Shown here in pieces: positions 55,179 through 64,000 of a stretch of DNA of 64,000 nucleotides (within the stretch, counting starts at the first letter, position 1; every line of letters begins with the position of its first letter). The notes beneath the pieces were generated by a model, which was given only the letters and a program-made list of their open reading frames with translations, did not search any database and was not told the DNA's origin. This DNA comes from CAWBVG01 sp963792175 (lineage in GTDB: Bacteria > Acidobacteriota > Vicinamibacteria > Vicinamibacterales > CAVVIG01): positions 35,633-99,632 of the forward strand of contig CAWBVG010000019.1 in NCBI GenBank assembly GCA_963792175.1. Direction: 5' to 3'. A program made the translations under genes and the position numbers.

Positions 55179-57273
55179 GTGAGGAACGCCCGGTGGCCGT
55201 TGATGACTTCTTCGGGGTAGACGGCCTTGTATCCCATCGTGACGTTGATGTCGCGGTGACCCGCGACAAGTTGGGCGATGTGGGGCGGCATGCCATGCAT
55301 GATCGCGTCGGTGATGAACAGGCGACGGAAATCATGGGGGGTGAACCTCAGCGCGACGCCGCTGGCGTCGGTCAGTGTGGTGCTGGCCAGTGTGTCGTTG
55401 ATCAGGTGGCGGATCACGACGGGGCTCAGCGGACGGTCCTCCAGGCGCCAATGCCATTGGAACAGCAGCGGCGTCGGCGGGTTCCAGATCTTCTCGTTGT
55501 AGTCGTATGCCGCGACGAGCGGGATGCCGCCGCCGGGTTGGCGGATGCGGGTGACGATGGTGGCCAGCACGTCGGCCAGTTCCGGCGAGATCACCAGCAG
55601 CCGTTCGGCGTCGGTCTTGGACGGGGCGATCTGCAGCAGCGGAATCAGTTCGCCGGTGTTCGGCATGCCGGTATTGGATCAGGCTGTGGTGGCTCAGTTC
55701 GGTCAGTTCCTCGATGCGGATGCCGGTCAGCCGCAGCACTTCGATACTGGCCCATGCCCAAAAGGCGCGTCGCTCTTCGGCTTTCAGGTCACGGCGACTA
55801 CCGGTCACGGGGTCTTCGGCCCAAAGGTGGCTGCCGGATTGCGGTGAGCGCTCGGCTCGCCGCAGCACCTGCCCGTCGACACTGAACTCCCGACCAGGCT
55901 CGGTGGCCAGGACCGCGGCCAGTGTGTTCGCCGCCCGCTGGCGTCGGTTCTCGGCAGCGGTCACCAGCATCGGCAGCACCGGCAGGCGTTCGCGGGTGCG
56001 CTGGTCCATCCGGGACTTGCGGGCGGCGGCGGTTTTGGCGCGGCCGCTGGTCAGCTCACCGTCACGGATGGGGCAGACCGCAACCCACGGACCCCACCGG
56101 GCCGGGTCGTCGGCGGCCCATTGCGCGATGTCCAGATAGAACGTCCGCACGTTGCCCAGGTGCTGGATCGCCGACAGTCGCGCAGCATGACGCTCGACGA
56201 GCTTCACCGCTCTGGACGGTCGTAGTGGTCTTCACCTGCATCCGCAGCTTCCATGCCGCGGCGACCTCGATGGGACAGGTGCAGCGAGGCGATGCCTGGG
56301 TGGTGGCGCTCCAGGTCGCGCCAGAACAGCTTGCCCAGGACATAGGACAGTGCGAGCACGGTGCTGTAGTCCGCGCCAACCTGGAGTTCGCGCAGGTAGT
56401 TCACGAGCAGGTCCCGGATCGGCCGGCACGCGATGTGATATCGGTCGATCATCTCCTCGACGCTCATCTGGCCGCAGACGTGGAACGCCCTGGTGCTGGC
56501 CGGTGCGTTATCGGGGAACCGGCCCAAGGAACGCACCAGCTGGTAGAAGAACGCGCTGCGGTATCCGCGGTCGCTGCCGCCGGCTTTGGTGACCTCCGCG
56601 GCGAGCTGCACCATCTGGATGCAGTCGCCGACGGTGATGTCGGCGGCCCGGCCGCCTTTGCCCGCCATGATCATGGCGATACGCGCCAGCGCGACCTGGC
56701 GGGCCCCGTCGCCGACGCCAGCCGCCGGCACTGGTCGTTTACCACCGCGAACCCCTGCGGGTCGCGGCTGCGGGCCATGCGCAGGCGGCGAGGTTCTTCG
56801 GCGACGGAGTCGCCAGCAACCAGCCCAGGCTGGGACGGATCACATCGGCACAGATCAGCACCGACAGGCCCGCGCGAACAGCGGTTCTGCAGGTTACTGA
56901 CCGCGGTCTCGGTGCGGCCGGCCGCCAACGGCGTTACCGCAAGGATCCGCCAGTCGGCGGCGTGTTCCGCGCCAGAAGCGGCCCACCGCGCCTGCCAGGT
57001 ACTTCCCGGCATCGTTGCCAGCCAGTCCAGCACGGTGCGCACGCCGCGGCGCACCTCGGCCTGGTATTTGGCGTTGTCGGCGGTGAACGGCGCGGTGAGC
57101 ACCCGGGCAAGGACACGCCCGCGCGAGGCTTCGGTCGCCTCCCACGACATGGGATTCACCCGGGGCGGGAACTGTTTTTGCAGTTCGAACACGTCACGGC
57201 GATCCGAGCGGGCTCGCCGCTGATCGCGGCCGGCTGCGGGCGCTGCCGGCCAAGCCGGCACCGTCGTGGTCAC
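55170..57273 (-). CDS. Large tyrosine recombinase (Tn554 TnpB-like), 3' end lost
   Basis: About 700 codons in four frames. The N-terminal half has RRDVFELQKQFPPRVNPMSW and RGVRTVLDWLATMPGSTWQ; the C-terminal catalytic domain has RLTGIRIEELTELSHHSL (Arg), TPHDFRRLFITDAIMHGMPP (HXXR), AQLVAGHRDINVTMGYKAVY (His and Tyr). Length and arrangement after a smaller recombinase match Tn554 TnpB. GTG start overlaps the TnpA stop by 4 bases. Frameshifts near 56,720, 56,210 and 55,670; the tail is cut by join 3. Confidence 0.75.
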
Positions 57274-58516
57274 CGCGCGGCCCCCGGGAACAGCACATCC
57301 AGCGACTCGGGCCGGTATTCCGGCGTAATCACCGCCGGCGCCGACGGCGCCGCCGCCCGCCGCGCATGGTGGGCCAGGATGCTTGCGATGGTCTCCCCGA
57401 CCGGGGCCGAGGTATAGATCTGGGTGGTGGTCAGCTGGGCATGACCCAAGATCCACTGCACGTCGGTCAGCGGCATCTGCGGGTCGCGGGCCATCCGATA
57501 GGCAGCAGTGTGACGCAGGTCATGGATCGAATAGTCCGTTCCAAGAACGGAATTCACGCGGACGAACATCGCGCGGGCGGCGTGATAAGTCAGCGGCCGC
57601 AACGGCCGCCGCAGTGTCTGCCACAGCGGATCGTCGCGCCTGGTCGGCATCTGTCCGTGAAATTCCGCCTGATACAGCCGAAGCCACACGAACGCATCCG
57701 GTGAGGCCGGAAGCTGCTGCGCCGCCCGGCTGCCCTTGCGGATCACCGTGATCAGCTGCGACCCGGCATCCACATCACCGCAGCGCACCCCCAGCAGCTC
57801 CGAGGCCCGGGCACCGGTCGAGACGAAGAACGCGACCAACGCCCTATCGCGATGCGATCCCAGCCCGGCGAACAGTTCGTTGAACTTCTCATCCGGTATG
57901 CAGCGCGGCGGCCGGTCGACCAGCTTGGGCCGATACAACCCGACCCGCTCGTTGCGATGCGGCTGCATCGGATTATGGTGCGCACCAACCCGTTTGCGTC
58001 GCCGCTCCCGCACCAGCGGGAACGGGTTGAGCATCGGCCCGGCACCGGTGTCGACATGGAAGTCGTAGAACGCCCGCAACACACTCTCGCCATGCGCGGC
58101 AGTCCGCGGCGCATACTTCCCACCCGACGCCGACCGAGGGTGCCATGATCTCTGCGCTTCCAGCGCACGCTGGCCGGCTTGCTCCCGATCTGCACCCAAC
58201 GGCAGAAATCACGCGCCTCGACCCAGGTCGCCTGGTCCCACGGCACCTGCACCGCCCACAGAAACCTCAACCAGCGCAACAGATCATGACCATACGATCG
58301 CTGCGTCGCTTCCGACCGCCCGGACGCCTGCAGCTCCTTGAAGAACGCAACGACCGGCACGACCACCTCCCCGAGCGGATCGACCACCCGATACGGCACC
58401 CACGGCGAACCAGTCACCTCCAACCGCCCGACCCGAGCAACCACCAGCGTCGCAAGGTCGCGCTCCGACTCATCTCCGATCACGGGCCGCAACCCTAACG
58501 GCCACCCATCAGACAT
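57270..58516 (-). CDS. Tyrosine recombinase (Tn554 TnpA-like)
   Basis: About 415 residues. N-terminal SAM-like domain SEATQRSYGHDLLRWLRFLW; catalytic: STGARASELLGVRCGDVD (Arg), KGSRAAQQLP, YSIHDLRHTAAYRMARD (HXXR), WILGHAQLTTTQIYTS (His and Tyr). Frameshift near 58,130. Coupled to the larger recombinase. Mycobacterium-like GC and codon style. A recombinase-in-trio (RIT) element is an alternative if a third gene lay in the part lost at join 3. Confidence 0.85.
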
Positions 58517-58552
58517 GCCAGCTGAACAGGGACAACAGCCTCGGCAGTTCAG

Positions 58553-58894
58553 TTAACAGGCAACACCTACCAGGTCGACCCCGCGCTGGTCGGGCGCAAG
58601 GTCGAGTTGGTGTTCGACCCGTTCGACCTGACCCGCATCGAGGTTCGCCTGGCCGGCATGCCGATGGGGCTGGCGATCCCGCACCACATCAGCCGCCATT
58701 CCCACCCCAAGGCCAAACCCGAAACCCCGAGCACGCCACCGCAACCGTCCGGTATCGACTACGCGCAGCTGATCGAGACCGCACACGCGGCCGAACTGGC
58801 CCGCGGCGTCAACTACGCCGCCCTCACCGGGGCCAGCACCCAGATCCCCGGCCAGCTCGACCTGCTCACCGGTCAGGAGGTTGACGTCCGATGA
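58553..58894 (+). pseudogene. Mu-type DDE transposase, C-terminal fragment
   Basis: About 113 residues. NTYQVDPALVGRKVELVFDP and RIEVRLAGMPMGLAIPHHIS are the Mu transposase C-terminal domain (beta-barrel after the DDE core). The catalytic core is missing; the open frame ends at about 58,526 where the Tn554-like element begins, so the insertion probably removed it. Overlaps the ATPase gene by 4 bases. Confidence 0.7.
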
Positions 58895-59700
58895 TGGAGT
58901 TGATCTCGTATTTCGGTTTTTCGCGGATGCCATTCGGCCGCGATCTGGCCCCGGGCATGTTGCACCGTCACACCGCCCACAACGAAGCGGTCGCCCGCAT
59001 CGGTTGGTGCGTCGCCGAACGGCGCATCGGCGTGATCACCGGCGAAGTCGGTGCCGGCAAGACCGTGGCAGTGCGTGCCGCGCTGGCCGCCCTGGACCGC
59101 AGCCGCCACGCCGTCATCTACCTGCCCGACCCCACCGTCGGGGTGCGTGGCATCCACCACCGAATCGTCGCCTCCCTGGGCGGCCAACCCCTGACCCATC
59201 ATGCGACTCTGGCTCCCCAGGCCGCCGACGCGCTAGCCGCCGAACACGCCGAGCGCGGACGCACGGCCACCGTCGTGGTCGAGGAGGCGCACCTTTTGGG
59301 TCACGACCAATTGGAGGCCATCCGCCTGCTCACCAACCATGATCTGGATTCGTCGAGTCCGTTCGCCTGCTTGCTCGTGGGCCAGCCCACCCTGCGGCGG
59401 CGGATGAAACTCGGCGTGCTCGCCGCGCTTGACCAGCGCATCGGGTTGCGCTACACGATGGCGCCCATGACCGACAAGGAAACGGCCAGCTACCTGCGTC
59501 ACCACCTGGCGCTGGCCGGGCGCGACGACGCGCTGTTTTCCGACGACGCCGTCGGGTTGATCCACCAGACCAGTCGCGGTTACCCCCGCGCGGTCAACAA
59601 CCTCGCCCTGCAAGCCCTCGTCGCCGCGTTCGGCGCCAACAAAGCCATCGTCGACGAATCCTCCACCCGCGCAGCTGTCGCCGAAGTAACGGCAGACTGA
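58891..59700 (+). CDS. ExeA/TniB-like transposition ATPase
   Basis: 269 residues, intact. Walker A ITGEVGAGKTVAVRA, Walker B TATVVVEEAHLLGHDQ, sensor FACLLVGQPTLRRRM and the C-terminal SRGYPRAVNNLALQALVAA. The protein is the AAA partner of the DDE transposase and would choose target sites. ATG overlaps the transposase stop (ATGA) with CAGGAGG as ribosome site. Confidence 0.85.
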   Translation: MMELISYFGFSRMPFGRDLAPGMLHRHTAHNEAVARIGWCVAERRIGVITGEVGAGKTVAVRAALAALDRSRHAVIYLPDPTVGVRGIHHRIVASLGGQPLTHHATLAPQAADALAAEHAERGRTATVVVEEAHLLGHDQLEAIRLLTNHDLDSSSPFACLLVGQPTLRRRMKLGVLAALDQRIGLRYTMAPMTDKETASYLRHHLALAGRDDALFSDDAVGLIHQTSRGYPRAVNNLALQALVAAFGANKAIVDESSTRAAVAEVTAD

Positions 59701-59730
59701 ACACCACCACGACACCCTGAACACCACCAA

Positions 59731-59760
59731 CCCCGCCGGACACCGCCCGGCGGGGTCATT
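59731..59760 (+). terminator. Hairpin after the ATPase gene
   Basis: CCCCGCCGG pairs with CCGGCGGGG (9 bp, 7-base loop), followed by TCATTTCAT. A plausible intrinsic terminator. Confidence 0.6.
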
Positions 59761-60366
59761 TCATACCCCCACATCCTCACCGCCAATGCCGCCATCATGC
59801 TCATCGTGAGTGCCGGTCAACACTCGGTCCGCCATTGGGGTGCACTCATCAGATGACGGCGGGGCCCAAAGTGCTCTCGGATGTGGCTGAAGGCAAACAG
59901 GAACCGTTGGGCCTGCCCAGGCGAGGCGAAGCGTTTCATCACCCGCTCCCGGATCCTGGTCGGCTGATGAGAGTTCTCCGCCCGATTGAGTTCAGGTATC
60001 TCGATTGCCGGTGCTCGACCGAGGCCATCACCTCCCGATGCGCCACTGCGTAACTGCGGAGCTTGTCGGTGACGATCACCCGCGGCACATACCGCAGGCC
60101 CTTGAGCGAGCTTTCGGAAGCACTTCTTGGCTGCTGTGGCGTTTCGGCGCGACTGCACCAACACGTCGAGCACGTTGCCGCGCTGGTCGACCGCACGCCA
60201 CAGGTAGTGGATCGTGCCGTTGATCTTCACAAACACCTCATCGAGGTGCCACCTGTCACCGGGCTGGGCTCGGCGCCGGCGCAGCCCGTTGGCGTAGGCC
60301 TGCCCGAACTTGGCGCACCAGGCCCGGTCGGGTAGGACCGGCGAGTTGCCCCGCCGATCCCCCCGA

Positions 60367-60401
60367 GAACCGTACGTGCCACTCGTCGCGGCATACGGCT
60401 C
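60367..60401 (-). ncRNA. Group II intron domain V
   Basis: GAGCCGTATGCCGC-GACGA-GTGGCACGTACGGTTC: the catalytic AGC, a paired stem of 15 bp with the usual asymmetric bulge, but a five-base loop GACGA instead of GNRA. Confidence 0.85.
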
Positions 60402-60425
60402 AAGCAAGCCACGAGGGCGTGCGGG

Positions 60426-60614
60426 TTAGCTACGGTCGCCGGCCCGCGTTGCCTTGACGATGCGCTGCCGCAGTCGCCGTACCTCCCACTCGCGATCCAA
60501 CCAGTTGACCCAGTCCCAATCGACCGGTGTCCAGGTCGGTCTCGGCGGAAGGTCCTCTGGTCCGTTCACCATATCGGCGCCTAACTTGTCCTTCGGTTCC
60601 AGCTGCTTCGGCAT
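60426..60614 (-). pseudogene. N-terminal remnant of the intron-encoded reverse transcriptase
   Basis: 62 codons. VDWDWVNWLDREWEVRRLRQ then RIVKATRAGD is the start of a group II reverse transcriptase (before RT block 1), followed at once by a stop and domain V. RT, maturase and endonuclease parts are gone, so the intron cannot move without help. Confidence 0.7.
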
Positions 60615-61463
60615 ACCGTCGTCAAAGGCTCACCTGCCCATGTGGGCGCGCTTTCGCGCCCTGGCACACCGCCAGGTATCCGGCCAGTTATACGAACCGA
60701 CCAGCGGAGGGCTGATCGAACTCGTTCGCTTTCCTGTTGCCTTTCGGCCGCCGGCATTAGGCTTCTTGGGCATCCTGTACCCGCCTGCGGACATCAGCCT
60801 TCCTCACAGTCGGCCCACCGGACAGGGCCCGGCCCACGACGGGGTTACCACGTTCCACACGTACGAGACTCGACCGGGGTGGGGTGCCCCCCTCTACCCC
60901 GGGACGGCGGTGTTCACCCGGCCGGTACGATCTCTCCGGCCGGCGCCTGCCGCTTCCCAGCGACCAGTCCTACCCCCCGGCTACCACATTCCATCGCCGA
61001 TGGCCTACGTGACGAGGCATCATCAGGGGTTCACTCACGTTCACCCGTCCGGTCTTCCCCTCACCTGTAGCGGCCGGATGGTACGGCAGCCCTTGGGCGT
61101 GAACTCCGAGCTCCATACCCCACCGTTACCAGTGACGCACGTCGGAGCGGGGACAGGCATCGAACACTCGCCTGGGACTACCCCTTCATCCGAAGCTCCA
61201 TTCGAGCAGTCCTCTCGTCACGTGCGACCTCGTGTCGCACGATCGTCTCGTAGCTGACCGCGACACCACGTGCCAGCACCAGCTCCCTTGACCTCACGAA
61301 AGCTCAGCGGGAACCGGTGATACAGCCACACGCAGTGCGCGATGATCTCCCCGGGTAGCGGTGCCCCTTGTACGACGGCGATGCAGCCGTCATCACTACC
61401 GATCCTGGCAGCGACCAGCCAACTCACCAACTTGATGACAGTGCCCGTCGAGGCGTTTGTCGG

Positions 61464-62321
61464 TCATCGTTTCGTTGCTCTCGTGGTGACCCCGACGGCC
61501 CGGACGAAGTTGTCGGCGAAGACCTGGCAGACGGTGTCGATGTCGGGGAACTCGACCAGGCCGGAGTTCTCCGCGGCCGGCCGCATGAACAGGTGGATCA
61601 GCATCGGTGCCATGAGTTGTTGGGCCAGCAGCGGCAGGGGAACGTCGCGGACCCGTCCGGCGTTAACCTCGCCGGTCAGCCAGCCGCCGACAACCATGAG
61701 CAGCCGTGGAATGACGTGACCGACCAGAGATTGCACGGCAGGGCTCGTGGGGCGGGCGAGGGCTTCGGCAAGTATCGCCGGGAGTACGCGCGGTGCGCGG
61801 CCCAGCACTTCGGCTAGGACGTGGTAGAGCCCGCAGACGGTGCCGCGCAGGTGTCGTGGCGGTTGGGCGAAGTATTCCTCGACCTCGCGGATCGGGCTGT
61901 GACGTTCGAAGACAGCGCCCAGCAATCCGTCCCGACCGCCGAATACGGCGTACAGGCTGGGCACAGAGCAGTTGGCGCGGTTCGCGATCGCTTCCAATGT
62001 GGCTGCCGTCAAACCATTTTCGTCGATGAGCTCAGCGGCGGCGTGGAGCGCGCGGGTGCGTACCGGTGGCGTACCGCCGGGGTCGATGCCACGGGCACGG
62101 ACGGCGTCATCCAGTGCCGCGCGGGAGCCGCCGAGTCGGCGCAGCAAGGTGCTGCGGGAAATGCCGGCGTGTTGTGCGATGACGATGACCGGGACGTCGG
62201 CGACATCCTGACCGAGTTCGTCCGCGGCCCGCAGCGCCGCCTCGACCACGTCGTTGGGTACCGCCGCGGCGGATTCCGGCTCGGCCGGCTGGGACCGGGT
62301 CACTTCGCGCGTCATGGTCAT
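61464..62321 (-). CDS. TetR-family regulator with two helix-turn-helix units
   Basis: 285 residues, intact. The second half-start is a normal TetR domain: ALHAAAELIDENGLTAATLE, ANRANCSVPSLYAVFGGRDG. Before it lies a similar unit: ALRAADELGQDV, AQHAGISRSTLLRRLGGSRA. C-terminal ligand domain (PAVQSLVGHVIPRLLMVVGG, FADNFVRAVG). Such double forms occur in mycobacteria. The start is 3 bases after the SDR remnant stop. Probably controls the adjacent oxidoreductase operon. Confidence 0.8.
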   Translation of the reverse strand: MTMTREVTRSQPAEPESAAAVPNDVVEAALRAADELGQDVADVPVIVIAQHAGISRSTLLRRLGGSRAALDDAVRARGIDPGGTPPVRTRALHAAAELIDENGLTAATLEAIANRANCSVPSLYAVFGGRDGLLGAVFERHSPIREVEEYFAQPPRHLRGTVCGLYHVLAEVLGRAPRVLPAILAEALARPTSPAVQSLVGHVIPRLLMVVGGWLTGEVNAGRVRDVPLPLLAQQLMAPMLIHLFMRPAAENSGLVEFPDIDTVCQVFADNFVRAVGVTTRATKR

Positions 62322-62324
62322 GTC

Positions 62325-62434
62325 TTAGCGCAGACTATGGCCGCCGTCGACCAGCACCGCGCCTGCGATGTAGCCGGCCACATCGCAGGCCAGGAACACC
62401 ACGGCCTTGGTGAGGTCGTCGGGAAAGTCGGAAC
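62325..62434 (-). pseudogene. C-terminal remnant of a short-chain dehydrogenase
   Basis: About 35 codons: PDDLTKAVVFLACDVAGYIA then GAVLVDGGHSLR, the end of an SDR. The active-site part is absent and the frame upstream is not coding. Confidence 0.65.
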
Positions 62435-62543
62435 AACGTCGCAAGGGCGTTCTTCGTCTCCCGTTTCCTCTCGGCCAAAGACCCATGCTGGGCACCGGGA
62501 TCATCAACACGCCTTCGGGCAGGCCATCAACCATTTGTCTGAG

Positions 62544-62574
62544 GTTCAGGTATATGAACCATATACATGTGTAT
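62544..62574. promoter_or_regulatory. Candidate operator: two palindromes
   Basis: GTTCA-GGTATA-TGAAC (62544-62559) is followed by ATACATGTGTAT (62563-62574), both symmetric, in the space between the SDR remnant/TetR and the rightward genes. A TetR operator is possible; inferred from symmetry only. Confidence 0.4.
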
Positions 62575-62720
62575 CGTGTTTGGTGGCTGATTGCACAACC
62601 CGATTGCCGAACGGCGCCAGCCTTGCCATCGGTGCAAGTAAGACCTTGGCGCCACAGTCAGATTCGGCGACGAATGACTTCGAGGAGAGATGTCCGATCC
62701 GGTTCCCGTCGGTGTCGCGG

Positions 62721-62925
62721 ATGGCGTCACATCCCGATGCGCACCAACTCGCCGAACTCGTCGCGCTCGTGGACGCGGGCAAAGTGCGCCGCCTCGCTGA
62801 CGTCCGGACCTACCGAGCTTCCCGACATCCACCAAGCCGCGCTGAGCGGCACTCTGCATGACAAGACCGTCCTCCGACCGGACCTACCGGAGAGCTGGGA
62901 CACGAAGAAATGGAGACACCCATGA
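62721..62925 (+). pseudogene. C-terminal fragment of an MDR-type (quinone) oxidoreductase
   Basis: About 68 codons: MASHPDAHQLAELVALVDAG, then after a frameshift TELPDIHQAALSGTLHDKTV. This is the last part of a zinc-type alcohol dehydrogenase or quinone reductase. The rest is missing. It ends in a 4-base overlap with the next gene. Confidence 0.65.
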
Positions 62926-64000
62926 CCCAAGCTGAATCGACCACCTGCGCGATCGCCGGGGGCGGGCCCGCCGGGATGGTGCTCGGATTGTTGTTGGCCC
63001 GCGCCGGGATCGAGGTCACCGTGTTCGAGAAACACCCAGACTTCTTCCGCGACTTCCGGGGCGACACCGTGCATCCGGTCACCTTGACCCTGCTCGACGA
63101 CCTCGGACTGTATCCCCAATTCGAGGAACTGCCGCACAGCGAGGTCAAGAAAGCCGAATTCGACATCGGCGGGCGCAAGGTCACGGTCGCGGACTTCACC
63201 CGCTTGCACCAACCACATCCCGTTATGGCGTTGGTGCCGCAATGGGATCTGCTCAACCTGTTGGCCGAAGCCGGCAAGGCCGAACCCACCTTCACCCTGC
63301 GGATGAACACCGAAGTCACCGGGCTGCTGCGCGACGGTGACGCCGTCACCGGTGTGCGCTATCAGGACCCGAACGGCCCCGGCGAACTGCGCGCCGACCT
63401 CACCGTCGCCTGCGACGGGCGTACCTCCACCGTACGGCGCGAAGCCGGCATGATCCCGCACGAATTCCCGGTGCCGTTCGACGTCGGATGGTTTCGCCTC
63501 GACGCCACCACCCCAATCAAATATCAACTGACTCCCCGCTTCGCGCCCGGGATGTCACTGGCACTGATCCCCCGCGAAGGCTACTTCCAGACCGGATGCT
63601 TCCTGCCCAAAGGAGGTGAGCAACAGTTGCACGCCCGCGGGCTGGACAGCTTCCGCTCCCGGGTCGCCGAACTGGTGCCCGAGGCTTGGTCGAGTCCCTC
63701 ACCTCGTGGGACGACGTGAAGGTCCTCGACGTCAAAGTCAACCGGCTGCGTTGCTGGCACAAACCTGGGTTGTTGTGCCTCGGCGATGCCGCCCACGCCA
63801 TGTCACCGGTGGGCGGCGTCGGGGTCAACCTCGCCATCGCCGACGCGGTCGCCGCCGCAACCATCCTCGCCGAGCCCCTGCTCGAACACCGCGTCAATGA
63901 AAGCGACCTGGCTGCCGTGCAGCGCCGACGAAAACTACCCGCCGTCATCACTCAGGGCATTCAGAGAGTCATGCACCGCGGGATGCGCCGCGTGCTGCTG
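62922..64000 (+). CDS. FAD-dependent monooxygenase, partial at window end
   Basis: About 360 residues to the edge. Rossmann motif IAGGGPAGMVLGLLLARAG with EKH ending the second strand; DG motif (VACDGRTSTVRR); second FAD motif LCLGDAAHAMSPVGGVGVNL. PF01494 (phenol hydroxylase/UbiH-like) fold. ATG 62922 chosen for GGAG six bases upstream. One frameshift near 63,690. Substrate unknown; the C-terminus is beyond the window. Confidence 0.85.

Larger units (their letters stand above)
60327..61240 (-). mobile_element. Group II intron (ORF almost deleted) in IS6 transposase
   Basis: 914 nt, minus strand. 5' end GTGCGACACG fits GUGYG; 3' end CCTACCCGAC fits AY. Domain V is at 60367-60401; domain VI follows with stems GGCG/CGCC and GGATC/GGTCC and a bulged A seven bases from the 3' end as branch point. 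IBS1 ACGATC directly upstream of the 5' site (61241-61246) is complementary to GATCGT at 60927-60932 (EBS1), 308 nt into the intron; GCTAC/GTAGC at 60980-60984 may be EBS2. Removal restores the transposase frame. Only a short N-terminal part of the reverse transcriptase remains. Confidence 0.9.
59817..61393 (-). mobile_element. IS6-family transposase gene split by a group II intron
   Basis: Two exons, 61241-61393 and 59817-60326, total about 220 codons (family about 235). Exon 1: ATG 61393, YKGHRYP, AHCVWLYHRFPLSFREV, SYETI. Exon 2: RAWCAKFGQAYANGLRRRR, WHLDEVFVKINGTIHYLWRA (first Asp), VPRVIVTDKLRSY (second Asp), NRAENSHQPTR (Glu), ending HFGPRRHLMSAPQWRTEC. Frameshifts in a G-run near 61,345 and near 61,287 and 60,110. 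Joined exons read SYETI-RAWCAKF in one frame. A weak end similarity (GTGAGTGCCGGTC near 59807, GTGAGTTGGCTGGTC near 61416 on the other strand) may be the terminal repeats. Confidence 0.85.

Noticed and set aside
60642..61257. Plus-strand frames of 142 and 267 residues inside the intron
   Set aside because: They run antisense to group II intron domains I-IV and are Pro/Arg/His-rich; structure explains the region.

Overview
What the window is. Bases 1 to about 51,500 read as one high-GC chromosome segment. Gene content and style (Ccm operon with a CcmF-CcmH fusion, OmpA-like barrels, many acidobacterial-style lipoproteins, GT-C glycosyltransferases with PA14 domains) suggest an Acidobacteriota genome, probably Vicinamibacteria; this taxonomic call is inference. 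The last 12.5 kb does not belong to it. Three abrupt joins, each cutting genes on both sides, lead to a second high-GC bacterium (truncated glgX-glgP, about 51.5-54.16 kb), then about 1 kb of AT-rich Bacteroidota-like DNA (54.16-55.16 kb), then Mycobacterium-like DNA full of mobile elements (55.17-64.0 kb). The simplest reading is a chimeric assembly. Frameshifts occur in at least half of the long genes in every segment, some in homopolymers, which points to uncorrected sequencing indels rather than mass pseudogenisation. Spans are therefore given for whole genes across frameshifts.

Layout of the main segment. 0-5.4 kb: a same-strand, tightly overlapping run of two paralogous membrane/winged-helix proteins, a UDP-galactopyranose mutase-like flavoprotein, a sugar isomerase-like TIM barrel, a radical SAM/SPASM protein and a flippase-like membrane protein, probably for a surface glycan or glycolipid. 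5.4-9.5 kb: secreted lipoproteins, a beta-barrel and small unknowns. 9.6-26.6 kb: a second radical SAM protein, two GT2 and several GT-C/GT39 glycosyltransferases, an SDR epimerase, a glycoside hydrolase, an SGNH esterase, a DedA protein and two divergently transcribed paralogous lipoproteins. 26.7-31.7 kb: beta-barrel, inositol monophosphatase, RsbW-like anti-sigma kinase, aroA, aroK and a phosphoesterase. 31.8-39.1 kb: cytochrome c maturation operon (ccmA, B, C, D, E, F-H and two accessory genes) on the minus strand. 39.1-46.2 kb: maf, a DUF721 gene, thiolase, a deleted remnant of 3-hydroxybutyryl-CoA dehydrogenase, recA with a clear promoter, a DUF1223 gene and a secreted protein of nine 29-residue repeats. 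tRNA-Phe at 46.34 kb is followed by an accessory region with a STAND-type N-terminal fragment, a HigBA module with an operator overlapping its promoter, and a broken PfkB-like/AAA ATPase resembling bacterial RyR-associated ATPases.

Repeats. Intergenic spaces of the main segment carry many inverted repeats built from short tandem 7-9 nt units, several of which supply the last codons and stop codons of the adjoining genes. There is also a group of hairpins with a TTCA/TGAA loop and a nested palindrome between aroA and aroK. One repeat interrupts a glycosyltransferase gene with two in-frame stops.

Mycobacterium-like end. A Tn554-like pair of tyrosine recombinases sits against a truncated Mu-type DDE transposase and its ATPase. 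Next is an IS6-family transposase gene split by a 914-nt group II intron, whose boundaries, domain V, branch-point adenosine, EBS1/IBS1 pairing and exon rejoining can all be read, and whose reverse transcriptase ORF is almost entirely deleted. A TetR gene and an operon of dehydrogenase remnants and an FAD monooxygenase follow.
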